Assembly: GCA_013003715.1 (NCBI GenBank)
Contig: JABDIN010000067.1
Span: forward strand, 1-64,000
DNA length: 64,000 bases
Direction: 5' to 3'
Source of the DNA: Desulfobacteraceae bacterium
GTDB lineage: Bacteria > Desulfobacterota > Desulfobacteria > Desulfobacterales > Desulfosarcinaceae
Each line of letters starts with the position of its first letter. Positions within the stretch are counted from its first letter, which is position 1. The translations under genes and the position numbers were made by a program. Below, piece by piece: positions 8,338 to 17,468 of this stretch. The notes beneath the pieces are model-generated. The model made no database searches. It was given only the letters and a program-made list of their open reading frames with translations, and had not been told where the DNA came from.

Positions 8338-11300
8338 TTACTTTTTGATTGTGATACGTTCCCCGCCATACCAGCTTTTCAACTCATTGGTATAATACAG
8401 ATAAGCGCTGCTCGCGGAGGCTTCATAGGTTCCGGGAATATCGGCTTTGAGATCAAGATTGATCTCTTTTGCTTCTCCGGGTTTCATCTGTCTCAGGTAA
8501 AAAATCACGTTGCTTCCCAGGGTTTCATAAAAATCGATGGTTTTGTTCTCCATCAGCTCTTTCAATTGCCAGGATTGGGCCGAGAGTCCTCCCGGAATAC
8601 CGACAATGGCCGTCGTCATGGGAAGCCCGTCCGTTTCTTTATTGTTTTTGACCGCTGTTTTGAACCGGACGGTATCACCCATGGTTATGGTGTTTTTGTT
8701 TAGTGATGTGTTAATCTGCACATCGCACTTTTCCGAAGAACGCGGAAGGTAGGTGTTGTAGGTCAGTGCAAAGGTATAGGGCAGCGCCTTTTTGACACCG
8801 ATGAATTTGATTGCCACTTTATATTCGCCTTCACCAAACCGTGGCGACAGTGTTTCTTCTGGAATGACGATTTCATTTTTTTCACCGGCCGTATAGGATG
8901 TCCCGGCGACTTTTTTCCGGTTGACATAAATTTCCACGGTACCCGCTTCATCCGTTCTCCTTGAAAATTTCGTGTATTCGATGAGCGCTTTCAAGGCGAG
9001 GATCGTGCTCTGGGTGTTGCCGAAACCGCCGTGTGGAGACCGCGATTCAACGATGAATTTGACGCCGTTTTCGATTATATTGGTCTCTTTTTTGTCGGAT
9101 TTAAGGGCGGCGAGTACCGTGAGAGAGGTTGTTTCTATTTTAAGTGCCATACCCGTTGAAGAGGTTACGGATTGGGTTTTGCCGGTAAAACCGCCGTCCT
9201 TGAGCTGGTGTAGATAGAGTTTTCTGAGTAAGGATTCCGCCCGGTCATCGCCGACATTGTAAAGTGCATTGGTCACAAGGGCCAGTTGATAGGGGTCGTC
9301 AGATTTGTCCGCCGCTGCATAGGCCCATTCAAGTTCCTTTTGAATTTCAACTTTAAAACCGGCTTCGGAAAGTGCATAAACAATGTATGCATTGGTAATG
9401 TCTTCGGATGCCCTTCCAAAAGTGTCCAGGGCTTGCGGATTTCGCGTAAACCCGCCTCTGCCGTCTCTTTTACCGAGAAGCCAGTTACCGGTTCTCTTGA
9501 TCATTTCATCGTCAACACCCTGAAAGACGCGTTTCATGTCTGAAAACTCCATGAGACCGTAGGCGGTGAGTGCTTCATGTCCGGGAGCCGCCCCGAACCA
9601 TTCGTATCCTTTCTGTTCCGTTTCAAAGGAGGTCAGCTTTTTGTACCCCTTCTTGATCAGGTCATTGGCTTTGTTCATGACGCTTACGTCAGTATAGTCA
9701 TTCTCCCTTAAATAATTGAGGATCATGATATTGGGATAGGTGCTTGATGACGTCTGCTCGAAACATCCGTGGGGTTCTCTGAGTATGGATTCGATGCCTT
9801 TGAGCATGTCGCTCAGTACCGACGGGTAGGCGGTGAAGGTCGCACGGACGCTGCCTTCAACCGGTTTTGCGATGTTCACGGTGAATTCTTTCTCTATTTC
9901 CCGGGATGACAGTCCGGTTTTCACCGGAAAACCTTTTGATGCAACATTCACTTCCCGGACAAAGGCGTCCTTGTCTATCCCGCTGGTGAATTCAGCTGTG
10001 AAAGATCCGGTTCCCGGCACATTTAATACCGTGGCGCTGATGAAAACGGTTTTCGCCCCGTTTTTACCGACCTCGATCGCTAAGCTGTTACCGCCTTCCG
10101 TACGGAATGCCTCAGGTAACCGAACGTTTAGGGTTCCTTTTAAGTCTCTGTCACTGTTGTTGACGATGGTCAGGGGAAGCTCAAGCCGATCCCCCATGGT
10201 CACTTCAACGGGAAGCTTTGCATCAATACTGAAGGGCAGTTGCGTGTAATGGCGTTTCTCGGTTCTGCCGACAAGCCCGTCAACGCCGATGCCTTCAACG
10301 GTTGAACGAAAAGCCGTGATGTCATCGGAATTATAGAACTCAAGGGAGGCTTTGCCCCGTCTGTCCGTGACAATATCGCCCTTAAAGAAAATGGTGGATC
10401 TGGAATCCGTCCGGATATCCGTCTGCGTTTGTTTGTACACGGGTGCCGGAAATACCCTGGCCCGGTAGTATACCGGTTGTTCGATCAACGCTTTTTTTTC
10501 GGCCATTCCCGGTGCCAACTCGGCCTTTTTTTGGGGGCGGACTCTGTCATCCAAAACCTCACCTTCAAGAGCCTGATCCGCTTTTAGATCTTTGAATGCA
10601 ATACCGGCTCCATCATCCTTTATTTCAGGCATGGCAGCTCCTGCCATGGCCATGGCCGCCGGCGGCAAGGCGTTTTCAACTATGACACCGTCCTTGTTCA
10701 GGGTTCGATACCTGAGGTGGTTTTCCAGATAGATGGTGATATCGCCGTATTGGTTTACATAAACTTCCGCTGATTTTTTCCGGCCGGACGATGCGGTTAA
10801 TATCTCCGTCTCAAAAAGATCGACATCCCGAATTACAAATTTGCCTGCATTGTCCGTAATGTATGTTTTTCCGGTCGATTTAACCGTTACAACGGCATTG
10901 CCCACCGGTTCGTTTCCATTGGATGTTTTATAAACGACGCCCTTTATTTCCGCTTTTTCGGATGCATGTTCCGGCGTGTAGTTGTCAATATTCAGGACCT
11001 CTTTCCAGGTGAACCGCCTCCAGCCATGGGTAAGCATGAGATAATCCATGGCGCGTCCGGATTTGGGGTCATTCCGGTCAAAATATAATTTCGGTTCGTG
11101 AATTTCAGACGACAGATCGGGTTCAAGCAGGAGTTGTGAAAGGATCGTACCGGATTTGTCATCGGCAAAAGATATCAGTTTATCATCGGTGACGGACAGC
11201 GAAAGCTGCGCCGGAAGCGGCATGCCCCTCTCGTCTGTAACACGGATATCCATGGTCACTTTTTCCCGTGGCAGGTATTTTTCCTTGTCCGTTGTGATCT

Positions 11301-12642
11301 CTACGTCCATGGTTTTATTTTTATTCATAAAAACAAGGCGTTCGGCCCTTTCAATATGTTTTGAATCAAACAGGGTGATGATGGCGACGCCCATGGGATA
11401 GGCGTTTGAATTGATGGTAAAACGATTTTCTCCTTTTTTTGCAGTAAACGAAAAAGCGTCTTTAAGGTTGGATCGCGATTTAACCATAAGGGATAACACT
11501 TCTGCTTCGGTGGAATTCACGTTTACTTCCATATTGCCGTCGTCTCCGGTCCAAGCCGCCAGCGTATAGCCCCGCGGCATCACTTCAGGCAGATGGAACT
11601 TCTTATCAATGCCGGCCGGACTTGTGACCTCCACAAAATAGTCGGTGTCCGATACCGGTGTGAACTTGAAATCACCCATGCCATTATGAAAGCTTTGAAA
11701 ATCGGTGATCGTTTTTCCCGTATCATCTTTTAACACGCCGCTGAAATCGACGGGCAATCCGAATTCATCAATGGCTTTAAAGGCTACGCGCGATTCAAAA
11801 CCGGCGACCAGATCCCCACCCTCGGGAAACAGATCGACTCTCAAATGATTCAGCAGAATCGGTATGGACCGTGATATGGATTCTTTCTTGCCCTGGTAGG
11901 GGATGACAATGTTCAAAATACCGTCCGGGGTTGAAAGCGTGTCCGGCAGTTTGAACCGGATCATACCGGTTCCCCGGTCATCCGTTGCTCCTTTTTTTTC
12001 AATCAGTATCTCGCCGTTGATTGATACGATATAGGTGAAGCCGGTTTCAATCAGCGGCTTGTTGTCGAGTGTTTCAAGGGCAAGTGTTGCGGTTACCCGA
12101 TCGCCTTTCCCATAGGTTTTTTTCAGATAATCGAGTTTCATTTTAAGGGTGGGCAGGACCACTCGTTGAACCGGCAGCTCTTTTTCAAAAAAAGCAGGAT
12201 CAGTCGCATTCTTTTGCCAGTTTGTGTATGCTTTGGCTTTGTACAGCCCGCCGGAAATATCCGGATCGAGGCTGAAATCCCCGGAAACGGTCCCATCCCT
12301 TACAATGAGTTTCAGTTCCTTTTCCGTTGTGCCCTTGGGACTGATCAGCTCCACATGGAGAATTTCACTCATTTCCGAGGCTTTCATACTGGACGCATTT
12401 CTGACAAATGCCTGGAACCAGATGGTTTCACCGGGATAATAGAAAGGTTTGTCAAACATCAGGTAAACCCGGTCTTCCGGACGTTTAATATCAAATGTGT
12501 CAATTTTTTCCTTCAGGTTATCCATCAATTCGCTATCGAACCTCTCACTATTCTCCTGCCCCGAAGAATTTGGGGGAACACTTAAAGATACAACGGCGGC
12601 AAGTGGCAACAAAATGATTATCAACCATACAAGTTTCCGCAT
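8338..12642 (-). CDS. Alpha-2-macroglobulin family protein with thioester
   Basis: A 1434-residue exported protein with a signal-like N-terminus (KLVWLIIILLPLAAVVSLSV) and no lipobox Cys. MG-type beta domains include PEDRVYLMFDKPFYYPGETI near residue 40. A carboxypeptidase-regulatory-like insert (IKGVVYKTSNGNEPVGNAVV) follows. The thioester motif GCFEQ (Cys960, Gln963) begins an alpha-helical terpenoid-cyclase-like domain. Bacterial members are thought to trap attacking proteases covalently in the periplasm or at the surface. The usual partner pbpC is absent, and the protein is shorter than the approximately 1650-residue E. coli type. The start is ATG at 12642, preceded by AAAGGAGG, rather than an upstream ATG. 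Confidence 0.9.
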   Translation of the reverse strand: MRKLVWLIIILLPLAAVVSLSVPPNSSGQENSERFDSELMDNLKEKIDTFDIKRPEDRVYLMFDKPFYYPGETIWFQAFVRNASSMKASEMSEILHVELISPKGTTEKELKLIVRDGTVSGDFSLDPDISGGLYKAKAYTNWQKNATDPAFFEKELPVQRVVLPTLKMKLDYLKKTYGKGDRVTATLALETLDNKPLIETGFTYIVSINGEILIEKKGATDDRGTGMIRFKLPDTLSTPDGILNIVIPYQGKKESISRSIPILLNHLRVDLFPEGGDLVAGFESRVAFKAIDEFGLPVDFSGVLKDDTGKTITDFQSFHNGMGDFKFTPVSDTDYFVEVTSPAGIDKKFHLPEVMPRGYTLAAWTGDDGNMEVNVNSTEAEVLSLMVKSRSNLKDAFSFTAKKGENRFTINSNAYPMGVAIITLFDSKHIERAERLVFMNKNKTMDVEITTDKEKYLPREKVTMDIRVTDERGMPLPAQLSLSVTDDKLISFADDKSGTILSQLLLEPDLSSEIHEPKLYFDRNDPKSGRAMDYLMLTHGWRRFTWKEVLNIDNYTPEHASEKAEIKGVVYKTSNGNEPVGNAVVTVKSTGKTYITDNAGKFVIRDVDLFETEILTASSGRKKSAEVYVNQYGDITIYLENHLRYRTLNKDGVIVENALPPAAMAMAGAAMPEIKDDGAGIAFKDLKADQALEGEVLDDRVRPQKKAELAPGMAEKKALIEQPVYYRARVFPAPVYKQTQTDIRTDSRSTIFFKGDIVTDRRGKASLEFYNSDDITAFRSTVEGIGVDGLVGRTEKRHYTQLPFSIDAKLPVEVTMGDRLELPLTIVNNSDRDLKGTLNVRLPEAFRTEGGNSLAIEVGKNGAKTVFISATVLNVPGTGSFTAEFTSGIDKDAFVREVNVASKGFPVKTGLSSREIEKEFTVNIAKPVEGSVRATFTAYPSVLSDMLKGIESILREPHGCFEQTSSSTYPNIMILNYLRENDYTDVSVMNKANDLIKKGYKKLTSFETEQKGYEWFGAAPGHEALTAYGLMEFSDMKRVFQGVDDEMIKRTGNWLLGKRDGRGGFTRNPQALDTFGRASEDITNAYIVYALSEAGFKVEIQKELEWAYAAADKSDDPYQLALVTNALYNVGDDRAESLLRKLYLHQLKDGGFTGKTQSVTSSTGMALKIETTSLTVLAALKSDKKETNIIENGVKFIVESRSPHGGFGNTQSTILALKALIEYTKFSRRTDEAGTVEIYVNRKKVAGTSYTAGEKNEIVIPEETLSPRFGEGEYKVAIKFIGVKKALPYTFALTYNTYLPRSSEKCDVQINTSLNKNTITMGDTVRFKTAVKNNKETDGLPMTTAIVGIPGGLSAQSWQLKELMENKTIDFYETLGSNVIFYLRQMKPGEAKEINLDLKADIPGTYEASASSAYLYYTNELKSWYGGERITIKK

Positions 12643-12866
12643 GATTCCTCCTTTATGTGTAAGGTCCAATTATTTGCAGATTATGAACAGGCAATGACTG
12701 AATACTATATGCGTGTAGAAATAATAACAATTCAAAGAAATACAAATTATCGCTTCATTATTTTTACATTTCTTTTACGCCAGCGAAAGCAGAAGTGAGA
12801 CAAAGCCGCAAGTTTCACGCAATGATCGGTTATAACCGGATTAGAAGGAGGGGTGGTGAAAAAAGA

Positions 12867-12888
12867 TTGACAAAATGCCACAATGTGG
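12867..12888 (+). promoter_or_regulatory. Candidate promoter -35 with overlapping palindrome
   Basis: TTGACA at 12867-12872 is followed after 16 bases by TATTTA. The spacer holds a perfect palindrome CCACAATGTGG (12878-12888). It precedes the plus-strand gene at 12942 and lies in the divergent region shared with the alpha-2-macroglobulin gene. The -10 match is weak, so this is tentative. Confidence 0.35.
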
Positions 12889-12941
12889 TATTTAGATATA
12901 TCATTCTTTTATATATAACCCCCTAATTTAAGGTGAAAATC

Positions 12942-13955
12942 ATGGCATACACGGTCCACCCGATTGATCAGATTGAAGGTGTTGGCGCATCCCGTGCTGA
13001 TGTCCTGCGATCCGTAAATATTTTTTGTACCGAAGATCTACTCCTTCGGTCCGAGGACTTTCTTCGTAATATGTTAAGCCGCCGTGGTCACTTTCCGGCG
13101 GCAAACGTTTTTGAATACCGTTGCGCAGCTGAATTAATGCAGGTTAAGGGTTTAACGGGACAATTTGCCGAGGCATTGATACGCGCCAAAAGACAGACAT
13201 TGGTTGAGTTTGCCGGCCTGTCACCGGATACTCTTGTCGAGATATTCGATAATGCAAAAAATGGAAGAATTATCCCGGAAACCATCGACGGGAAAAAAGC
13301 GGTTAGCTGGCAAAAAAGGGCGTTGACCGTGGCCTATACCGGTACGGTTTCCGGAACCGTTATTCATGAGTCCGTGCCGGTAAACGATGCAAAAGTTACC
13401 TGTCAGTTTGAGGATGCCTACACCGATGAGCGTGGACGCTTTTGGATTCCGGTGGTGCCGTATGGCATCAATCGGATAATTATAAGAAAGGACGGTTTTA
13501 AAAGCTTTTCGGCAAAGATTAAGGTCGACCCGGGCAGAATCACCACCCTTGAGGTAAAAGTAAGCCCAGGGCAGGACAAGATCGTGATTTCTGAAGAAAA
13601 GAAAGGTGAGCCCCTGCCTTTGATTCGTGCTGGAGACGAAATCGTTTTTAAAGATGTCGATTTTACAAGTTTCGAGAATGGGACGCCTCTTGTTCTTCGG
13701 TATCGGTACAAAAATGAGGATATCAAGCTCATCAGCGTTCACCGCAAACGCATTGGAAATGTCATTGAAAGGCTGCGCACGAGAACGGAAGGTTCAAAAG
13801 TGGAAGCAAACGCCCCAATCGGGCAGCTATTTATCTGGCAAAACAATGAATTGGTCAAATCCGACAAAACCGTGCGCGATTTTCGGGAGGAAATAATCAC
13901 CACTTTTTACCGTTTGCGAGGAATGAAAGTTTCGCTTAAATCGAGGCGGTATTAA
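12942..13955 (+). CDS. Helix-hairpin-helix (DUF4332-like) plus carboxypeptidase-regulatory-like protein
   Basis: A 337-residue protein of unknown function. Residues about 5-95 resemble the DUF4332 / helix-hairpin-helix fold, with HPIDQIEGVGASRADVLRSV and a second hairpin MQVKGLTGQFAEALIRA. Residues about 125-205 resemble a carboxypeptidase-regulatory-like beta sandwich (GTVSGTVIHESVPVNDAKVT ... TDERGRFWIPVVPYG). The C-terminal 120 residues are unassigned, with a basic end. No signal peptide is seen, which makes a normally extracytoplasmic beta domain on a nucleic-acid-type domain odd. Start ATG at 12942 is preferred because AAGG lies eight bases upstream; a GTG at 12933 is in frame. The next gene is 15 bases downstream. 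Confidence 0.6.
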   Translation: MAYTVHPIDQIEGVGASRADVLRSVNIFCTEDLLLRSEDFLRNMLSRRGHFPAANVFEYRCAAELMQVKGLTGQFAEALIRAKRQTLVEFAGLSPDTLVEIFDNAKNGRIIPETIDGKKAVSWQKRALTVAYTGTVSGTVIHESVPVNDAKVTCQFEDAYTDERGRFWIPVVPYGINRIIIRKDGFKSFSAKIKVDPGRITTLEVKVSPGQDKIVISEEKKGEPLPLIRAGDEIVFKDVDFTSFENGTPLVLRYRYKNEDIKLISVHRKRIGNVIERLRTRTEGSKVEANAPIGQLFIWQNNELVKSDKTVRDFREEIITTFYRLRGMKVSLKSRRY

Positions 13956-13970
13956 AGACAAGGAGTTCCC

Positions 13971-14576
13971 ATGGCACTAATTAACGATTTAAAAAATGGT
14001 CCCGCCTGTTTTTATTTCGACGGCAGTGGCGGCTGCGATTATTGTGATACCATGTCGGATTATGTCGATATTCCCGGCTACAAAGCCCACAACTTCTGTA
14101 ATTGTAACACGGAAGAAGCTGATGCGCAGACAACGCCGGAACCATCGGGTAATCCTGATACTGACCCGGATGCTGATGATGACGCAGTGGTTGTGTATAA
14201 AAATCTTCAATCCAACGCTGAAGATTTTACCGAAAGCCGGGAAGGAGATGAAGTGTTCAACGGATCCCGTCATACGGTCGAGGTGACACTTGATGTAAAT
14301 GAAACGTTCACTGGAGAACATTCCGTTAACGAAGATATCGAAGCCGCTTTTGATCTATCGGGATACACCTATGAGGAAAACGTGACGGAATCCTTTGATT
14401 TAACGTTAGATAACAATGAAGGTGCAGTGGCTCGCGCTGTCTGCTGGTTTGAGACGATTCAATTGAGTGTGGACGTCTACTGGAAATTTAAAGATGGTGA
14501 CGAAATCTTCATGTACACTGCAGAAGACGAGATCACCCACATCCGTGATACCCATGCAGAGATTCAGGACCGGTAG
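13971..14576 (+). CDS. Hypothetical protein with N-terminal Cys/His cluster
   Basis: A 201-residue acidic protein I do not recognise. Residues 1-45 hold a cysteine cluster, PACFYFDGSGGCDYC, followed by DIPGYKAHNFCNCNTEE. The C-x2-C ... H-x2-C-x-C layout recalls the zinc-like motif seen near the end of phage Mu-F-type head proteins, but the match is by eye only. Residues about 46-72 are a Pro/Asp/Thr linker, and the rest is predicted beta-rich (TVEVTLDVNETF). It has no signal peptide. A good AAGGAG precedes the ATG, and with 15 bases to the previous gene the two probably form an operon. Confidence 0.6.
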   Translation: MALINDLKNGPACFYFDGSGGCDYCDTMSDYVDIPGYKAHNFCNCNTEEADAQTTPEPSGNPDTDPDADDDAVVVYKNLQSNAEDFTESREGDEVFNGSRHTVEVTLDVNETFTGEHSVNEDIEAAFDLSGYTYEENVTESFDLTLDNNEGAVARAVCWFETIQLSVDVYWKFKDGDEIFMYTAEDEITHIRDTHAEIQDR

Positions 14577-14605
14577 GCTGGAATACGACCATAGGGGATA
14601 TCGGG

Positions 14606-15463
14606 TCAGGTCTCACTTTTCCCGGACATGTAGAGCATGGCCATTGCCGCCAGGGAAGTGCCGGCGATGAGCAGGAAGCTGACGGCATTGATCACCGGGG
14701 TGCTGCCGTCACGGACCTGGAGATAGAGATTGATCGGCAGGGTGGCTTCCGAACCCACCAGGAACAGGGTGGTGTTGAAGTTTTCAAAGGACATGAGAAA
14801 TGCCATTGCCGCGGCCCCTATGATGGCCGGCCGCAGGAATTTCAGGGTAATGTGGAAGATTACCTGCATCCGGTTGGCCCCGAGATTCAGGGCGGCTTCC
14901 TCCAGGGTGGTGTCGAATTTTTTCAGCCGGGCCGAAACCACCAGCGTCACCAGGGTGGTGATAAAGGAAAATTGCCCCAGCACCACCAGCCAGAATCCCG
15001 GTCTCAAAATTCCCACATCCATCCGCCAGCTATCTTCCAGGGCCGTTCCCAAAGTGTTGCTGACCAATAAAATCGAAATGCCCAGAATCACTCCCGGTAT
15101 CACCAGCGGCGCGAGCATGAGAAAATAGAGCAGCGATTTGAAAGGGAAATCCTCCTGTTCGAATAAAAATGCGGCACAGGTGCCGACACTCACCGACAGG
15201 AGGGTGACGAAGAATGCCACCCGCGCGCTGACCCAGATGCTGTCCAGGTTGATGCGGTCATGGAATATCCCGATCCGTTCGGCATGATTGCTGAAAAACC
15301 AGTCCAGTGTGAACCCTTTCCAGGGAAGGGACGGGAACAGGGAGTCGTTGAACGCCAGGACGCAGGTGACCAGCAGGGGTGCGAACAGGAAGACAAAATA
15401 GAAACAGATATATAACCTGAAACCAAAGTCATAGGTCCTGGATGTCGGCAGGGTGCGGATCAT
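14606..15463 (-). CDS. potC: ABC polyamine-type importer permease, PotC-like
   Basis: A 285-residue inner-membrane permease with about six membrane segments and the binding-protein-dependent transport signature (EEAALNLGANRMQVIFHITL, EAA loop, about residues 187-206). It is the PotC/PotI-like partner of the preceding permease; its start overlaps that gene's stop by four bases (ATGA), indicating translational coupling. It is last in the potD-potA-potB-potC operon on the minus strand. Substrate is most likely putrescine or spermidine by family, but related importers carry other cationic compounds. Confidence 0.85.
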   Translation of the reverse strand: MIRTLPTSRTYDFGFRLYICFYFVFLFAPLLVTCVLAFNDSLFPSLPWKGFTLDWFFSNHAERIGIFHDRINLDSIWVSARVAFFVTLLSVSVGTCAAFLFEQEDFPFKSLLYFLMLAPLVIPGVILGISILLVSNTLGTALEDSWRMDVGILRPGFWLVVLGQFSFITTLVTLVVSARLKKFDTTLEEAALNLGANRMQVIFHITLKFLRPAIIGAAAMAFLMSFENFNTTLFLVGSEATLPINLYLQVRDGSTPVINAVSFLLIAGTSLAAMAMLYMSGKSET

Positions 15464-16317
15464 CGGACCACCTTCCCAAGTGTCTGGCCACTGAGTTTCA
15501 AGCCCAGCCAGACAATGCCCGAGGACAGCAGCAGCAGCAGAAATCCGAACGCCGCGCCCTGGTTCCAGTTGAAGCTGGCAATGAACTGGTTATAGATCTG
15601 TTCGGTGAACCACAGGGAGTTCTTGCCGCCCATCAGATTCGGCGTCAGGTAGTTACCCAGGGTGAGCATGAATACCACAATGGCCCCTGAAACGATTCCG
15701 GGCGTTGCATGCGGGACAATGATTTTAAACACAATAGTGCCCATGTCCGCGCCCAGATCATAGGCGGCTTCAATCAGGCTGTCGTCCAGGCTTTCGAGCA
15801 CCGACACCAGAGGCACTACCATAAACAGCATTGAGGTGTAGACCAGTCCCAGGATCATGGCGGCATCATTGTAAAGCATTTCCACCGGCTGGTCGAGAAT
15901 CCCCAGTTTGAGTAAAAAATGGTTGATCACACCGCTTTCCCGCAACAGAATCATCCAACCATAGACCCGCACCAACTCGCTGACCCAAAAGGGCAACAGG
16001 ATCAGCAGCATGAGAAATCCCCGGGTTCCCGGCCGCGCGACCTTGGTGATGAAAAACGACACCGGCAGCGCAACCACGAGGGTCAGCAGAGTGACGATGA
16101 TGGAATAGATCGCCGTACGGACAAAGGTGAGCCAGTAGATGGGTTCTTTGAAAAAACTCGCGTAGTTGGAAAGGCGCCATTCTGTCTCACCGGTATCGGT
16201 CTCCAGAATAAACGACATGCGGAGCAAGTCGATATGGGGGAGAACGATCAACAATGTCAGCCAGAGTAAAACCGGCGTCAAAAAGAAAAACAGACCCCAT
16301 TTGCGGTGTTGTGTCAT
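15460..16317 (-). CDS. potB: ABC polyamine-type importer permease, PotB-like
   Basis: A 285-residue permease of the PotB/PotH type. The first membrane helix is WGLFFFLTPVLLWLTLLIVL, followed by a periplasmic loop, several further helices, and the EAA loop LIEAAYDLGADMGTIVFKII (about residues 179-198), which contacts the ATPase. Start and stop overlap potA and potC by four bases each. Length is normal for the family. Confidence 0.86.
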   Translation of the reverse strand: MTQHRKWGLFFFLTPVLLWLTLLIVLPHIDLLRMSFILETDTGETEWRLSNYASFFKEPIYWLTFVRTAIYSIIVTLLTLVVALPVSFFITKVARPGTRGFLMLLILLPFWVSELVRVYGWMILLRESGVINHFLLKLGILDQPVEMLYNDAAMILGLVYTSMLFMVVPLVSVLESLDDSLIEAAYDLGADMGTIVFKIIVPHATPGIVSGAIVVFMLTLGNYLTPNLMGGKNSLWFTEQIYNQFIASFNWNQGAAFGFLLLLLSSGIVWLGLKLSGQTLGKVVR

Positions 16318-17426
16318 GGCGATGTTTCAGTTTCGGTTGCAAAACAGATCCCGGAGCTTTTATCCCAGCCGATTTCCACGATGTCGCCGGGACACAGGTC
16401 GTCATGTTGACGGTTTTGGGGCAGGGCCACCAGAAGCTCCCGGTCTGAGTTCTTCGGTGTAGCGATGATACGGCTGTTGGCACCGTCAAACAGAAGGGAA
16501 CGAATGTGTGCTTCAAACCGGTTGAGTCCGGTGTGCGCCGGGTCCGGTTGTATGATCATGGCCTCGGGCCGAAGGAAGAGATCGACGGCAGCCCCGTTCC
16601 GCCATGGCTGATCGCCGGATATGTGAAAAACATTTCCATCAGGGGTTTCGAACCGGCATGTATTGTTGTCGCGGTCACGGATGTGTCCGGACCAGATATT
16701 ATTGTCGCCGACAAATCTTGCCACGAAAGGTGTTGCCGGGCGGTTATACAGATTTTTCGGCGTATCCAGTTGTTCAAAATGCCCTTTGTTCATCACCGCC
16801 ACCTGGTCGGACATCACCAGTGCCTCGGATTGATCGTGGGTGATATACACAAAAGTGGTGCCGACCTTGGCCTGGAGCTTTTTGAGCTCCACTTTCATCT
16901 GTTCCCTCAGTTTCAGGTCCAGCGCACCCAGGGGTTCATCCAGCAATAATACGGCCGGCTCCAGCACCAGACATCGTGCAATGGCCACCCGCTGCTTCTG
17001 GCCTCCGGAAAGTTCATGGATTTTTTTCTTTTCAAAGCCGGGCAGGTCCACCCGTTCCAGGATGGCCGAGACTTTTTTGAAAACGGTCGCCTTTTTTTCT
17101 CCCCGGCGCTGCAGCCCAAAGGCAATGTTATCGGCCACATTCATCATGGGGAACAGGGCCAGATGCTGAAAAACAAGGTTCGCCGGCCGTTTGTTGGGAG
17201 GAATGCCGGCCATGTTGAGACCCCGGATGGTGATACGGCCGTTGTCCGGCTCGGCCAGACCGGCGATCATACGAAGCAGGGTTGTTTTTCCACAGCCGGA
17301 AGGCCCGAGTATGGAAAAAAACCGGCCCTGTTCGACCTCGAACGAGACAGCCTTCACAGCCGTAAAGTCCTTGAATTTTTTGGTGACCTTTTCTACACCC
17401 AGATCAATCTGCATATCGTCAGCCAT
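16314..17426 (-). CDS. potA: ABC polyamine-type importer ATPase, PotA-like
   Basis: A 370-residue ATP-binding subunit. It has Walker A GPSGCGKTT (about residues 42-50), Q-loop VFQHLALFP, signature LSGGQKQRVAIARCL, Walker B VLLLDEPLGALD and the H-loop YITHDQSEAL. The C-terminal third is a TOBE-type regulatory domain, as in PotA/MalK. It powers import through the two permeases downstream. It follows the binding-protein gene after a 42-base gap. Confidence 0.9.
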   Translation of the reverse strand: MADDMQIDLGVEKVTKKFKDFTAVKAVSFEVEQGRFFSILGPSGCGKTTLLRMIAGLAEPDNGRITIRGLNMAGIPPNKRPANLVFQHLALFPMMNVADNIAFGLQRRGEKKATVFKKVSAILERVDLPGFEKKKIHELSGGQKQRVAIARCLVLEPAVLLLDEPLGALDLKLREQMKVELKKLQAKVGTTFVYITHDQSEALVMSDQVAVMNKGHFEQLDTPKNLYNRPATPFVARFVGDNNIWSGHIRDRDNNTCRFETPDGNVFHISGDQPWRNGAAVDLFLRPEAMIIQPDPAHTGLNRFEAHIRSLLFDGANSRIIATPKNSDRELLVALPQNRQHDDLCPGDIVEIGWDKSSGICFATETETSP

Positions 17427-17468
17427 GGTGTTTTCGCCGCCACGGTTTTAATCATGGCGGCAGCCGTC

